Origin: CAVUQH01 sp963774445
GTDB taxonomy: Bacteria > Myxococcota_A > Polyangia > Haliangiales > Haliangiaceae
Direction of reading: 5' to 3'
Assembly (NCBI GenBank): GCA_963774445.1
Contig: CAVZFC010000019.1
Span: forward strand, 744,001-808,000
DNA length: 64,000 bases
Part shown: in pieces, positions 1-7,757 of the stretch
How the letters are laid out: each line of letters begins with the position of its first letter
Position numbering within the stretch: position 1 is the first letter of the stretch
The notes under the pieces: model-generated
Told to the model about the DNA's origin: nothing
Seen by the model: only the letters and a program-made list of their open reading frames with translations
The model's database searches: none
Made by a program: the position numbers and the translations under genes

Positions 1-368
1 GCGGTGCAGGCCGCCACCGCGGCCGCTGGATCGAGGTTGAAGCTGCCGGGGTCGATGTCGGCCAGGACCGGCCGCGCCCCCAGCCGCGCGATCACCCCGG
101 CGGTGGCGAAGAACGACAGCGGCGTGGTCACCACCTCGTCGCCGGCGCCGATCCCCAGCGCCATCAGCGACACCAGCAGCGCGTCGGTGCCCGATGACAC
201 GCCGATGGCGTGGGCGCCGCCGGCCACGGGCGCCAGGGCGCGCTCGAACGCCTCGACCTCGGGGCCGAGGATGAACGCGCCGCGGTCGATGACCCGGGCG
301 ATGGCGGCGTCGATCTCGGGACGCAGGGCCGCGTGATCGGCGGACAGGTTGACCAGCGGTACCTTCAT
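1..368 (-). CDS. DegT/DnrJ/EryC1/StrS-family aminotransferase, N-terminal part
   Basis: The first 122 residues of a PLP-dependent sugar aminotransferase are present; the rest lies beyond base 1. The protein begins MKVPLVNLSADHAALRPEI and shows the family's early landmarks: RGAFILGPEVEAFE, the SSGTDALLVSLMALGIGAGDEV block that binds the PLP phosphate, and DIDPGSFNLDP. The catalytic lysine would be outside the window. These enzymes aminate nucleotide-linked keto-sugars for O-antigen, capsule or glycoconjugates. The ATG lies 4 bases after the stop of the beta-CASP hydrolase gene, so the two are probably co-transcribed. The N-terminus resembles WbpE-type enzymes, but the substrate cannot be fixed from this fragment. 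Confidence 0.88.
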   Translation of the reverse strand, partial: MKVPLVNLSADHAALRPEIDAAIARVIDRGAFILGPEVEAFERALAPVAGGAHAIGVSSGTDALLVSLMALGIGAGDEVVTTPLSFFATAGVIARLGARPVLADIDPGSFNLDPAAAVAACT

Positions 369-372
369 CGCG

Positions 373-1771
373 TCAACCTCGCATCAGCAGCGCCGCGGTG
401 TCTCCCAGCGCGGGAATGATGGCGCGGGCGCCGTAGCGGTCTTTGAGCAGGCGGGCGTAGCTGCGCGACGCCTTCTCCTCGCCATGGGTGACGAAGACCG
501 CGCCGCCCGGCTTGCGCGGAACCTGGCCGAACCAGTGGGCCAGCGCGTCGCGGTCGGCGTGGGCGGAAAAGCCGGTGATGGTGGTGATCACGGCGCGCAC
601 CTCGACCTTGCGGCCGTCGATGTCGACGATGTCGCGGCCCTGCTGCAGGTCGCGCCCGAGCGTGTTCTGCGCCTGGTAGCCGACGAAGATGACGTCGGTG
701 CGCGGGTCCGGCAGGTACTCGGCCAGGTGCCCGCGGATGCGCCCGCCCGAGCACATGCCCGAGCCGGCGATGATGATCGCCGGGCCGTCGATCGACCGCG
801 CCGCCTCCGACGACCGCCTCCGCTCGGCGGCGAACAGGTTGGTGAACTCCAGCGGAACGTCGCCCGACGACAGCAGCTCCAGGGCGTCCTCGTCGTAGCA
901 GTCGCGGTGCTTGTCGTAGATCCGCGTGGCCTCCAGGCCCAGCGGGCCGTCGACGATCACCGGGATGCCCTCGAGCTGGCCGCCCTCGACCAGGGTGTTC
1001 AGCTCGTACAGCACCTCCTGGGTGCGGCCGATGGCGAACGCCGGGATCAGCACCTTGCCGCCGTCGGAGACGGCGTGGAGCACGGCGTCGCGAAATTTTT
1101 TGCGCGCCTCCATCCGGGCCGGGTGGGCGCGGCTGCCATAGGTCGAACTCGGTGACCACGAAGTTGACCTGGTGCTCATCCGGATTCCACGCGCCGAACG
1201 GGTCGCGGATGATCGGCGTGTCGAGGACGCCGAGGTCGCCGGAGAACAGCACCGCGCGCTCGCCGCCGCCCTCCTGCCACGAGACGCGCACCGACGAGCT
1301 GCCGAGGATGTGCCCGGCGTCGAAGATCTGCACGGTGAACGGCCCCAGCTGCCGCTTGTCGCCGTAGGCCAGGCGAATGGTCTGGTCCATCGTCTGCTCG
1401 ACGTCGGCGTCGGTGTACATCGGCTTGGTCCCGGCCAGGAGGCCCAGCTTGGCCGTGTCCTGCATGATGATCTTGCCGATGTCCAGGGTCGCCGAGTGGC
1501 CCAGCACCGGCCCGTTGAAGCCCTGCTTGACCAGCATCGGCAGGCGGCCGACGTGATCGAGGTGGCCGTGGGTGAGCACCGCGCCGACCACCTGCTTGGG
1601 ATCGAACGGCGGCGGCTTGCGGTTGAGCGCATCCGGATCCTTGCCGCCCTGAAAGGTCCCGCAGTTGACGACGATGGCGCCGTCGGGAGTGGCCAGGTGA
1701 TAGCAGCTCCCGGTCACGCCGCGCGCCGCGCCGCAGAAGGTCAGCTTGGCGGTGGTCGAAACGTCCCCCAT
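373..1771 (-). CDS. Metallo-beta-lactamase/beta-CASP hydrolase (CPSF/RNase J-like), frameshifted
   Basis: Start ATG at 1771, first residues MGDVSTTAKLTFCGAARGVT. The N-terminal part carries the THGHLDH metal motif and DAGHILGSSS. The C-terminal part carries the beta-CASP motifs SGMCSGGRI and GFSAHAD, and ends in LLMRG. Family members are zinc-dependent RNA endo/exonucleases acting in the cytoplasm. The two halves are in different frames: an extra C at 1144 turns VVTEFTYGSRAHP into VVTEFDLWQPR. Removing it gives an uninterrupted 465-aa protein of normal family size, so a sequence error is likelier than a dead gene. A GATACT hexamer lies 8 nt before the start. The DegT gene follows after 4 nt. 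Confidence 0.85.
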
Positions 1772-1779
1772 GGCGCGCA

Positions 1780-1785
1780 AGTATC
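1780..1785 (-). promoter_or_regulatory. -10-like hexamer GATACT, 8 nt before a start codon
   Basis: Reads GATACT on the minus strand and ends 8 nt before the ATG of the beta-CASP gene; no Shine-Dalgarno is visible. It is one of a series of similarly placed hexamers in this window and fits a leaderless transcript. No -35 element is recognisable. Confidence 0.35.
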
Positions 1786-1900
1786 GCACCGACGCCTGGC
1801 AAAAACCCACGCTTCTGCGCAATCTGCCTCGCACCGCGCTTGCCCACGACGAGCTTCCGCGACGTTGCAAGCGGCACCGCCTTTGCACAGCGATCCGCCA

Positions 1901-2353
1901 ATGTCCGCGACCCGCATCCTCATCGCCGATCCGAGCCCCGTGACGCGAACCTGGTTGCGCACCGCGCTGCCGCCGCGAACTGGTGAAATTGTCGAGGTTG
2001 GCGCGGGCTGGGAGATCCTCTGGCACCTGGCCGAGGACGACGTCAACCTGGTCGTGACCATGGCGCGGCTGGGCGACGCCGACGGCCACCAGGTGCTGGC
2101 CATGGCCCGCACGGCGGGGGTTCAAGTCCCATTCGTCGTCGTCTCGCCGGTCCCGCGCCACGCGCTGCGCAAGGCGATCAAGCGCGCCGGTAACGCCGGC
2201 CTGGTCGAGAGCTGGCCCGACGCGGCGGCGCTGCGCGACGAGGTGCAGCGGGTGCTGGGCCGACGGCCGCTCGAGCGCAGCCGCGGCCCCACGACCCGGC
2301 TGCTCGACGCCGCGCGCGCGCTGGCCCTGCGAACCCTCGCGCAGCCCGGCTGA
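1901..2353 (+). CDS. Receiver-like protein lacking the phospho-acceptor aspartate
   Basis: A 150-aa single-domain protein beginning MSATRILIADPSPVTRTWLR. The fold order is that of a response-regulator receiver: an acidic position at D10, the beta-3 strand NLVVTMARL, a later VVVSPVP strand with a switch-type Ser, and a C-terminal helix with DEVQRVLG. Where receivers carry the phosphorylated Asp (usually LDLxLPDxDG), this protein has Thr53, with GDADG following. The usual beta-5 lysine is also not evident. It is therefore probably a pseudo-receiver that cannot be phosphorylated normally. It is divergent from the beta-CASP gene and 18 nt upstream of the NUDIX gene. Confidence 0.6.
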   Translation: MSATRILIADPSPVTRTWLRTALPPRTGEIVEVGAGWEILWHLAEDDVNLVVTMARLGDADGHQVLAMARTAGVQVPFVVVSPVPRHALRKAIKRAGNAGLVESWPDAAALRDEVQRVLGRRPLERSRGPTTRLLDAARALALRTLAQPG

Positions 2354-2357
2354 GGCT

Positions 2358-2363
2358 GATAGC
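2358..2363 (+). promoter_or_regulatory. -10-like hexamer GATAGC, 8 nt before the NUDIX start
   Basis: GATAGC ends 8 nt before the ATG at 2372, with no Shine-Dalgarno between. The placement fits initiation at or next to the start codon. No -35 box is seen. Confidence 0.35.
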
Positions 2364-2371
2364 TTCGGGGC

Positions 2372-3184
2372 ATGGCCGACTACGCGGCGCCCCGGGAGGC
2401 TGCCTCCGTCATCCTGGTCCGCCCGCGCGGCGGCAGTGGCGGCGCGGAGGTGTTCCTCCTGCGCCGCCACAAGAAGGCGTCGTTCATGTCGTCGGCCTTC
2501 GTCTTCCCCGGCGGCGCCGCCGACCGGGGCGAGGACGATCCGCGGGTGACCGCGGCGCGGGAGCTGTTCGAGGAGGCGGGCGTGCTCCTGGCCGACCGCC
2601 CGGTCGCCGCCGACCGGCTGGCGTCGCTGCGCGCCCGCCTGCACGCGGGCGAGGCGCTCGACCCGCTGCTTGGCGAGGCCGGCTGCGGGCTGGCGCTCGA
2701 CCGCATGTGCTACTTCGCCCACTGGGTGACGCCGTCGATCGAACGCAAGCGCTTCTCGGCCCGCTTCTTCGTCGCCGCCCTCCCCGAGGGCCAGACGCCG
2801 TCGTTCGACAACCGCGAGACGGTCGACGAGATCTGGGTGACTCCCGAGGAAGCGCTGGCCCGCGCGGGCGAGCTGCGCCTGCCGCCGCCGCAGGTGCGCA
2901 CCTTCTTCGAGCTGCGCGAGGCGGCCGCGCGCGGCACCGACGCCGTCTTCGCGCTGGCCCGCCAGCGGGCCGGAACGCCGCATCCGATCATGCCGCGCAT
3001 GTGCCCGACCGACGGCGGGTTCGCGCTGCTTCTGCCCTGGGATCCGGACTACGAGAGCCGCGGCACCGGAGACGCGCGGCCGATGCCGGCGGGGCATCCG
3101 CTGGCCGGGGGACCCAGTCGGTTCGTGCTGGAGGACGGGACGTGGCGCAACATCGACGCACCGAGCTCGGCCCGCGCGGACTGA
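2372..3184 (+). CDS. NUDIX hydrolase (NUDT7/NUDT19-like)
   Basis: A 270-aa protein. The N-terminal half holds the NUDIX fold: AASVILVRPR as the first strand, FVFPGGAADRGEDDP, then the REXXEEXG core R63-E64-L65-F66-E67-E68-A69-G70. One extra residue separates the first glycine/glutamate part from the RE core compared with the strict GX5EX7REUXEEXGU pattern, as in the coenzyme A-cleaving NUDT7/19-like branch. YFAHWVTPSIERKRFSARFF also resembles that branch. The expected activity is Mg-dependent cleavage of a nucleoside diphosphate linked to another group; the substrate is unknown. The next gene starts inside its last 43 bases. Confidence 0.85.
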   Translation: MADYAAPREAASVILVRPRGGSGGAEVFLLRRHKKASFMSSAFVFPGGAADRGEDDPRVTAARELFEEAGVLLADRPVAADRLASLRARLHAGEALDPLLGEAGCGLALDRMCYFAHWVTPSIERKRFSARFFVAALPEGQTPSFDNRETVDEIWVTPEEALARAGELRLPPPQVRTFFELREAAARGTDAVFALARQRAGTPHPIMPRMCPTDGGFALLLPWDPDYESRGTGDARPMPAGHPLAGGPSRFVLEDGTWRNIDAPSSARAD

Positions 3185-5088
3185 TCCTGGGCGGCGGCGC
3201 CGCCGCCGAAGAGGTTCCGTTCTTCGCCGGGGCGATGCACTACTGGCGGGTGCAGCCGCGCAACTGGCGCGCCTGCCTCGAGGCGATCCGCGCCGCCGGG
3301 CTGCGTCTGGTGCAGAGCTACGTGCCCTGGAGCGTGCACGAGGAGAAGGCCGGACGCGTGGCCTGGGACGGCGAGCTGGACCTCGGACGCTTCCTCGATC
3401 TGGTCGGCGACCTGGGGATGCTGGCGGTGCTGCGCCCGGGTCCGCACATCAACGCCGAGCTGACCGGATTCGGCTTCCCCGACCGGATCTTGCGCGCGCG
3501 GGAGATGCAGGCGCGCACCGCGCGGGGCACGCCTGCGTGGCTGCCGGTGCCGCCGCGGGCCTTTCCGGTGCCGTCGTACGCCTCGACCTCGTTCCGCGCC
3601 CAGGTCGGCGGCTGGCTCGGTGCCGCCGCCGAGGTGATCGCGCCGCGCCTCTGGCCGGACGGCCCTGTGGTGGCGCTGCAGGTCGACAACGAGCAGCACA
3701 TGATGTTTCGCAGCGGCGCCTACGATCTGGACTACCACCCGGACGCGCTCGACTGGTGGCACGACTACGCCGGCGACCTCGAGCCGCCGCGCGCCTGGGA
3801 TCCGGGCGACCCCGGCCGCTGCGCGCGATGGGTCGCCTTCAAGGAGCACTACGCCGCCCGCGCCCTCGGCTGGATCGCCGAGGAGCTCGACGACGCCGGG
3901 CTGGGCACGGTCGCGCGCTACCACAACCTACCGCCGTCCGAGCCGTTCCACGTCGATCTGCCGGCGATCGAGCGGGCCATCGGCGGGCCGTGCGGCCTCG
4001 ACTTCTATCACAGGGCCGCCGACTACCCGGTGGTGCGGCGGCGCGCCCTGCACCTGTGCGGCACTGCGTCGCCGCTGCCGCTGGCGCCGGAGGTCGGCGT
4101 CGGCGGGCCGCCGTGGCTGCCGGCGATGAGCGCCGCCGATCAGGAGAGCGTGCTGCTGGGGCTGCTGGCCGCCGGCGTGCGCGGCATGGGTCTATATATG
4201 ATGGTCGACCGCGAGCGCTGGTACGGCGCCGCGATCGGTCCGGACGGCACCGCCGAACAACCGGCCTACGATCGGCTGCGACGGATCCTGGGCGCCCTCG
4301 ACGCGGTCGACTGGCCGTCGCTGCGGCGCGAGGCGGAGGTGGCGATCTTCGTCGCCCGCGCCGACGCCCGCTTCGGCGCCGCCTCGTCGGTGGCCGATCC
4401 GGCCGCGCCGCTGGTCGCCGAGTTCCTGCGCCCGGGCCCGGCCGGCAGCGCCGAGCTCGGGCTCGACGAGGCCGCCGCCCGCCAGCGCCGCTGGATCGAC
4501 GCCGTCGAGCGAGCGCTGGAGCTGGCGCAGATCCCGTACGACATGGTCGACGAGGGGGTCCCGGCCGCCCGGCTGGGCGACTACAAGGCGGTCATCGCGC
4601 CGACCCTGGACCGGGTTGACCGCGCCGCCTGGACCCGGCTTCGCCAGGCGGCAGAATCCGGCACCCGAATCATCCTGGGACCGGGGCGACCGACCCGCGA
4701 CGAGCGCGACCAGCCGCTGGGCGACGACGCCCACCTGCCCCCCCGCGTCGGGCTCATCCGCCCGGAATCGCTGGAAGACGTCGATGGGTTGGCCGACGAT
4801 CTGGCCGCCGTCGCCGGCGATCTCGAAGATCTGTGGATCCCGGCCGACGGCGACGCGGTCGACACCTCGGCCTTCCGCGACGCCAGCGGCGCGGTGCGGG
4901 TGCTGTTCGTCGCCAACCGGGCCGGGGAGGCCTGCAGCCCGCGAATTCTGGTGCCGTTCGGCGCTCGGCTCGAGGATGTGACCGCCGGCGACCTGCTGGC
5001 GGAGGCCGACGGCAAGGCCACGGTGGCCCTGGCCCCGTGGCAGGTCCGGATGTTTCGCGTGACGTTGTCGCTCGCACCGCACGATTGA
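3142..5088 (+). CDS. Glycoside hydrolase family 35-like (beta-galactosidase-like) protein
   Basis: A 648-aa protein from GTG 3142, preceded by the strong Shine-Dalgarno GGAGG at 3130-3134; it overlaps the NUDIX gene by 43 bp. The N-terminal TIM barrel has FFAGAMHYWRVQPRNWRACL, YVPWSVHEEKAG and LRPGPHINAE, all typical of GH35. The acid/base Glu is in VVALQVDNEQ, and the likely nucleophile Glu is in LPLAPEVGVGG. A C-terminal region with TRIILGPGRPT resembles the trimer-like domain of related beta-galactosidases, and a small beta domain follows. No signal peptide is seen, so it is probably cytoplasmic. It would remove terminal beta-linked sugars; specificity cannot be read from sequence. Confidence 0.75.
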   Translation: MAQHRRTELGPRGLILGGGAAAEEVPFFAGAMHYWRVQPRNWRACLEAIRAAGLRLVQSYVPWSVHEEKAGRVAWDGELDLGRFLDLVGDLGMLAVLRPGPHINAELTGFGFPDRILRAREMQARTARGTPAWLPVPPRAFPVPSYASTSFRAQVGGWLGAAAEVIAPRLWPDGPVVALQVDNEQHMMFRSGAYDLDYHPDALDWWHDYAGDLEPPRAWDPGDPGRCARWVAFKEHYAARALGWIAEELDDAGLGTVARYHNLPPSEPFHVDLPAIERAIGGPCGLDFYHRAADYPVVRRRALHLCGTASPLPLAPEVGVGGPPWLPAMSAADQESVLLGLLAAGVRGMGLYMMVDRERWYGAAIGPDGTAEQPAYDRLRRILGALDAVDWPSLRREAEVAIFVARADARFGAASSVADPAAPLVAEFLRPGPAGSAELGLDEAAARQRRWIDAVERALELAQIPYDMVDEGVPAARLGDYKAVIAPTLDRVDRAAWTRLRQAAESGTRIILGPGRPTRDERDQPLGDDAHLPPRVGLIRPESLEDVDGLADDLAAVAGDLEDLWIPADGDAVDTSAFRDASGAVRVLFVANRAGEACSPRILVPFGARLEDVTAGDLLAEADGKATVALAPWQVRMFRVTLSLAPHD

Positions 5089-5144
5089 GACCCGCGCCGG
5101 TTTTGGTGTAGCGTCCCGGCTCCACCAACGGAGGAACCGACCCG

Positions 5145-5645
5145 ATGACCTATGGACGCACTCACGCGGCGCTTCTCGCTGCCGCCTTCGTTTCGCTCGC
5201 AGCCTGCGGCGGCGGCAACAAGCAGCCCGCCGAGCCCGCGCCCGCACCGGCTCCGGTGGCGGCGCCGGCCGACACTGCGGCACCCGCCGACACTGCGGCA
5301 CCCGCCGACACCGCGGCGCCCGCTGACACCGCGGCCGCCGACGCCAAGATCACCGAGGCCGACATGGAAAAGGTCGTCGCGATGTTCGAGGCGCTGGCCG
5401 AGGCTGCCAAGGCGCACGTCGGTGATTGCGACGCGCAGGCCGCCGGCATGCAGGGCGTGATGGACGAGCACAAGGAGTTCATCCAGCGGATGAACTCGAT
5501 GAAGGGCAAAGACCCCGAAGCCGAGAAGCTCTTCGCCGAGAAATATCAGGACCGGATCGGCAAGGTCACGATGGCCATGATGTCCGACCTGCAAGCCTGT
5601 CAGAACAACGAGAACGTCAAGAAGGTCTTCCAGAGCTTCGAGTAA
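5145..5645 (+). CDS. Lipoprotein A of a tandem paralogous pair
   Basis: A 166-aa lipoprotein with a type II signal: Arg5, hydrophobic core, lipobox LAAC with Cys21. A low-complexity linker follows, with four PADTAA units. The folded part starts at KITEADMEKVV and is helical, with two cysteines (GDCD, QACQNN). The block RMNSMKGKDPEAEKLFAEKY is nearly identical in the next gene, so the two arose by duplication. Shine-Dalgarno GGAGGAA at 5130-5136. Function is unknown; the acidic, Cys-paired helical domain is probably periplasmic and tethered to a membrane. Confidence 0.85.
   Translation: MTYGRTHAALLAAAFVSLAACGGGNKQPAEPAPAPAPVAAPADTAAPADTAAPADTAAPADTAAADAKITEADMEKVVAMFEALAEAAKAHVGDCDAQAAGMQGVMDEHKEFIQRMNSMKGKDPEAEKLFAEKYQDRIGKVTMAMMSDLQACQNNENVKKVFQSFE
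5265..5336 (+). repeat. 18-bp tandem repeat, four units, coding PADTAA
   Basis: Four in-frame 18-bp units encode PADTAA in the linker of lipoprotein A. The first two copies are nearly identical; the later ones differ at third positions. The paralogue downstream lacks this array, so the repeat expanded after duplication. Confidence 0.85.
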
Positions 5646-5720
5646 ATTCCGCGTTTGTTGCCGGGGCTATTTGACCGGCGTTGACCAACCAGAGCACGAG
5701 CACGACGACAAGGAGACATT

Positions 5721-6245
5721 ATGAAGATCAGCAAGCTCGCGATCGCAGCGCTGGCCGCCGGTACCCTGGCTTTCACTGGCTGCAGCAAGAAGGACGAGAA
5801 GAAGGACGAGGCCCCGAAGGCTGCCGAGAACACCGGCGCCGCCGACCAGGCCAAGACCGACACCGCCGGGGCGCCGGATCAGGCCAATGCCGACGAGGCC
5901 AAGGCCGATGAGGGTGGCGACACCGCCGCCGCCGGTGGTGACGTCAAGATCACCGAAGCCGACATGGAGAAGGCCGTCACGATGTTCGAGGCGCTGGCCA
6001 AGGCCGCCAAGGACGGCGGCGGTGACTGCGACAAGGCCGCTGCTGGCATGCAGAAGGTCGTCGACGACAACAAGGAGTTCATGGCCAAGATGAACTCGAT
6101 GAAGGGCAAGGACCCCGAGGCCGAGAAGCTGTTCGCCGAGAAGTATCAGGACCGGATCGGCAAGGTCATGATGGGCATGATGGGCGACCTGCAGAAGTGC
6201 CAGAACAACGAAGGCATCAAGAAGGTCTTCGAGTCGATGAAGTAA
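5721..6245 (+). CDS. Lipoprotein B of a tandem paralogous pair
   Basis: A 174-aa lipoprotein with lipobox FTGC (Cys21), Shine-Dalgarno AGGAG at 5711-5715, and a charged linker rich in Lys, Asp, Glu and Ala. The C-terminal domain (from KITEADMEKAV) closely matches lipoprotein A, including both cysteines (GDCD, QKCQNN) and the KGKDPEAEKLFAEKYQDRIG block. The linkers differ completely: PADTAA repeats in A, KDEKKDE-type in B. The gene ends at the strong terminator at 6272-6308, so the pair forms one short unit. No known function is recognised. Confidence 0.85.
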   Translation: MKISKLAIAALAAGTLAFTGCSKKDEKKDEAPKAAENTGAADQAKTDTAGAPDQANADEAKADEGGDTAAAGGDVKITEADMEKAVTMFEALAKAAKDGGGDCDKAAAGMQKVVDDNKEFMAKMNSMKGKDPEAEKLFAEKYQDRIGKVMMGMMGDLQKCQNNEGIKKVFESMK

Positions 6246-6271
6246 GACTCCACCGAGTTACTCGGTATCCC

Positions 6272-6308
6272 AGCGGCGGGAGGCTCAGGCCTCTCGCCGC
6301 TTTTTTTT
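6272..6308 (+). terminator. Rho-independent terminator after the lipoprotein pair
   Basis: AGCGGCG-G-GAGGC pairs with GCCTC-T-CGCCGCT around a short loop (12 pairs and one G-T), followed directly by eight T. It ends the lipoprotein transcript and insulates the tad locus downstream. Confidence 0.93.
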
Positions 6309-6331
6309 GTTTCGGCGCCCATCGGACATGT

Positions 6332-6347
6332 AGGGTCATTTGACCCT
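6332..6347. promoter_or_regulatory. Perfect palindrome with AGGGTCA / TGACCCT arms
   Basis: Two perfect 7-bp arms, AGGGTCA and TGACCCT, separated by TT, lie in the 364-bp gene-free stretch before the tad locus. The GGGTCA half-site recurs in the 11-bp inverted repeat just downstream, which suggests binding of a dimeric regulator. No regulator gene is adjacent. Confidence 0.45.
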
Positions 6348-6369
6348 CTTCGATACCCGCGGTGCGGTC

Positions 6370-6410
6370 TAGCTGACCCCGCTGGGGACAATAGACCATG
6401 GGGTCAGCTA
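6370..6410. promoter_or_regulatory. 11-bp inverted repeat sharing the GGGTCA half-site
   Basis: TAGCTGACCCC at 6370-6380 is exactly mirrored by GGGGTCAGCTA at 6400-6410 across 19 bp. The arms contain the same TGACCC/GGGTCA core as the palindrome at 6332-6347. It could be an operator pair for the tad promoter or a cruciform. No T-run follows, so it does not look like a terminator. The rest of 6246-6609 shows nothing else clear apart from the terminator and the sigma-54-like site. Confidence 0.4.
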
Positions 6411-6523
6411 TTTCCACCGTGGGCGGAAGAATGCGCCCTTCGTGGACCTCCACAGGGCAGAACTCCTCAAATCTCAAAGGGTTGGGAGTGTAGCGGGGAC
6501 TACCTACCTGTGCGTGAGAGTGG

Positions 6524-6540
6524 TCGGCACACCGTTCGCA
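6524..6540 (+). promoter_or_regulatory. Sigma-54-type (-24/-12) promoter for the tad locus
   Basis: TCGGCACACCGTTCGCA matches the -24/-12 consensus TTGGCACRNNNYTTGCW at 15 of 17 positions, with the invariant GG and GC exactly 10 nt apart. Expected initiation near 6551 leaves a leader of about 59 nt ending in a strong Shine-Dalgarno before the pilin start. RpoN control of pilin genes is known in Myxococcus. The activator would probably bind upstream, where the two palindromes lie. Confidence 0.62.
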
Positions 6541-6609
6541 ATTCCGCGGCACACGGAAACGCGAGCCCCCACCGGGCCCCCACACACCAACGGGAGGAGA
6601 ACCCACGCC

Positions 6610-6783
6610 ATGAAGAACACCCTGCAGCGTCTCGTGAAGGAAGAAGAAGCCGGCACCGCCGTCGAGTACGGCCTCATCACCGCGGTCATCGCCGTCGCGC
6701 TCATCGCCGCGCTCGTCGCGTTCCGCGGCGAGATCATGGGCATGTTCAACCGCGCCGGCAACAACGTCCGCACCGCGACCTGA
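6610..6783 (+). CDS. flp: Flp/Fap-type IVb pilin
   Basis: A 57-aa prepilin starting MKNTLQRLVKEEEAG, preceded by GGGAGGAG. A short basic and acidic leader is followed by GTAVEYGLITAV and a hydrophobic helix (ALIAALVAF). The conserved Glu-Tyr pair of Flp pilins is in AVEYGL; cleavage by the prepilin peptidase should fall just before or after Gly15. The mature subunit polymerises into the thin Tad pilus used for surface attachment. It is the first gene of the locus, directly behind the sigma-54-type promoter. Confidence 0.92.
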   Translation: MKNTLQRLVKEEEAGTAVEYGLITAVIAVALIAALVAFRGEIMGMFNRAGNNVRTAT

Positions 6784-6816
6784 TCGACACGCCCCCCCGC
6801 GCCACCGAGGTCAACG

Positions 6817-7320
6817 ATGCCGATCGCCGCACTCAGCCTGCTGCCCTTCGTCCTTCTGGCCGCCGTCAGCGACATCCGTCGCCGGCGCGTGTCCAACCGG
6901 CTGAACCTGGCGATCGTCATCGGTGGCCTCGGCTGGCGCGTCGCCACCGCCGGCGCGGCCGGGCTGCCGCTCGCGCTGGCCGGCGTCGGCGTCGGCCTGG
7001 CGATCCTGTTCGTCCCCTTTTCGGTCCGCTGGGTCGGCGCCGGCGACGTCAAGCTGCTCGCCGCGTGCGGAGCCTGGCTGGGCCCGATGGACACGCTTCT
7101 GTGCGGGCTGTTCGGCCTGCTCGGCGGCGGCCTGATCGCCCTGGGCATCGCCGCCACCGCCGGGGCCGCCGTGCGCAAGGACGTCGCCCGCACCCTCGGC
7201 CTCGCCGTCGTCACCCTGAGCGCGCCGGCCGCCCCGCGCCGCCGCTGCGCCCACGTCGTTCCCCTGGCCGTGCCGATCGCGGCCGCAGCCTGCGCCATCC
7301 TCATCGCGCGAGGAGCCTGA
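6817..7320 (+). CDS. cpaA: Prepilin peptidase CpaA/TadV (A24 family)
   Basis: A 167-aa polytopic membrane protein. The two catalytic aspartates of type IV prepilin peptidases are visible: D19 in AAVSDIRRRRVSN and D77 in the GAGD motif (74-77). Hydrophobic segments cover about 5-17, 48-70, 82-110 and the C-terminus. It lacks the N-terminal methyltransferase domain, as usual for TadV. It cleaves the Flp leader and probably those of TadE and TadG. Its stop overlaps the next start (ATGA). Confidence 0.9.
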   Translation: MPIAALSLLPFVLLAAVSDIRRRRVSNRLNLAIVIGGLGWRVATAGAAGLPLALAGVGVGLAILFVPFSVRWVGAGDVKLLAACGAWLGPMDTLLCGLFGLLGGGLIALGIAATAGAAVRKDVARTLGLAVVTLSAPAAPRRRCAHVVPLAVPIAAAACAILIARGA

Positions 7321-7736
7321 TGACCTCGATGACGACCCGCACTCGCAACAGCGCCCGCCGGCAGAACGGCTCCGTCGCGGTGGAAGCCGCCCTGACGCTG
7401 CCGCTGCTGATCCTCATCGTCGTCGGCGGCGTGCACTTCGGCCGCGTGCTGATGACCCGGCACAAGCTGTCGGAGGCCACCGGCTACGCCACCCGCGCCG
7501 CGGCCATCGCGCGCAACCCCGACCGCAACCTGATCCGCAATCTGATCCAGTCGCGCATGGGCACCGGCTCCGGCTGCTCCAGCATCCGCGTCACCACCAA
7601 CACCCGGCGCGACGCCATCGGCACGCGCCGCCTCGAGGTCACCTCGCAGTGCGACGTCGCCACCGGCATCGGCGGCAGCCTGCTCGGCGCCGTCGGCCCC
7701 AACCGCCTCGACGTCACCGTGGCGATGCCCTACTAG
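7320..7736 (+). CDS. tadE: TadE-like pseudopilin
   Basis: A 138-aa protein with a basic N-terminus, then NGSVAVEAALTLPLLILIVV: a pilin-like hydrophobic helix with the conserved Glu five residues after the probable Gly/Ser cleavage site. The C-terminal domain carries two cysteines (GCSSIRV, SQCDV) that may pair outside the membrane. TadE is a minor pseudopilin needed for pilus assembly. It overlaps cpaA by one base and precedes cpaB by 21 nt. Confidence 0.85.
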   Translation: MTSMTTRTRNSARRQNGSVAVEAALTLPLLILIVVGGVHFGRVLMTRHKLSEATGYATRAAAIARNPDRNLIRNLIQSRMGTGSGCSSIRVTTNTRRDAIGTRRLEVTSQCDVATGIGGSLLGAVGPNRLDVTVAMPY

Positions 7737-7757
7737 CCCGCCCCCAAGGAGAACTGC

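Noticed and set aside
4192..5301. Long open frame antisense to the GH35-like gene, and similar long antisense frames elsewhere (for example opposite hsp70, mutM and the dynamins)
   Set aside because: They are by-products of high-GC codon bias: arginine/alanine-rich translations without any family motif, opposite clearly conserved genes.
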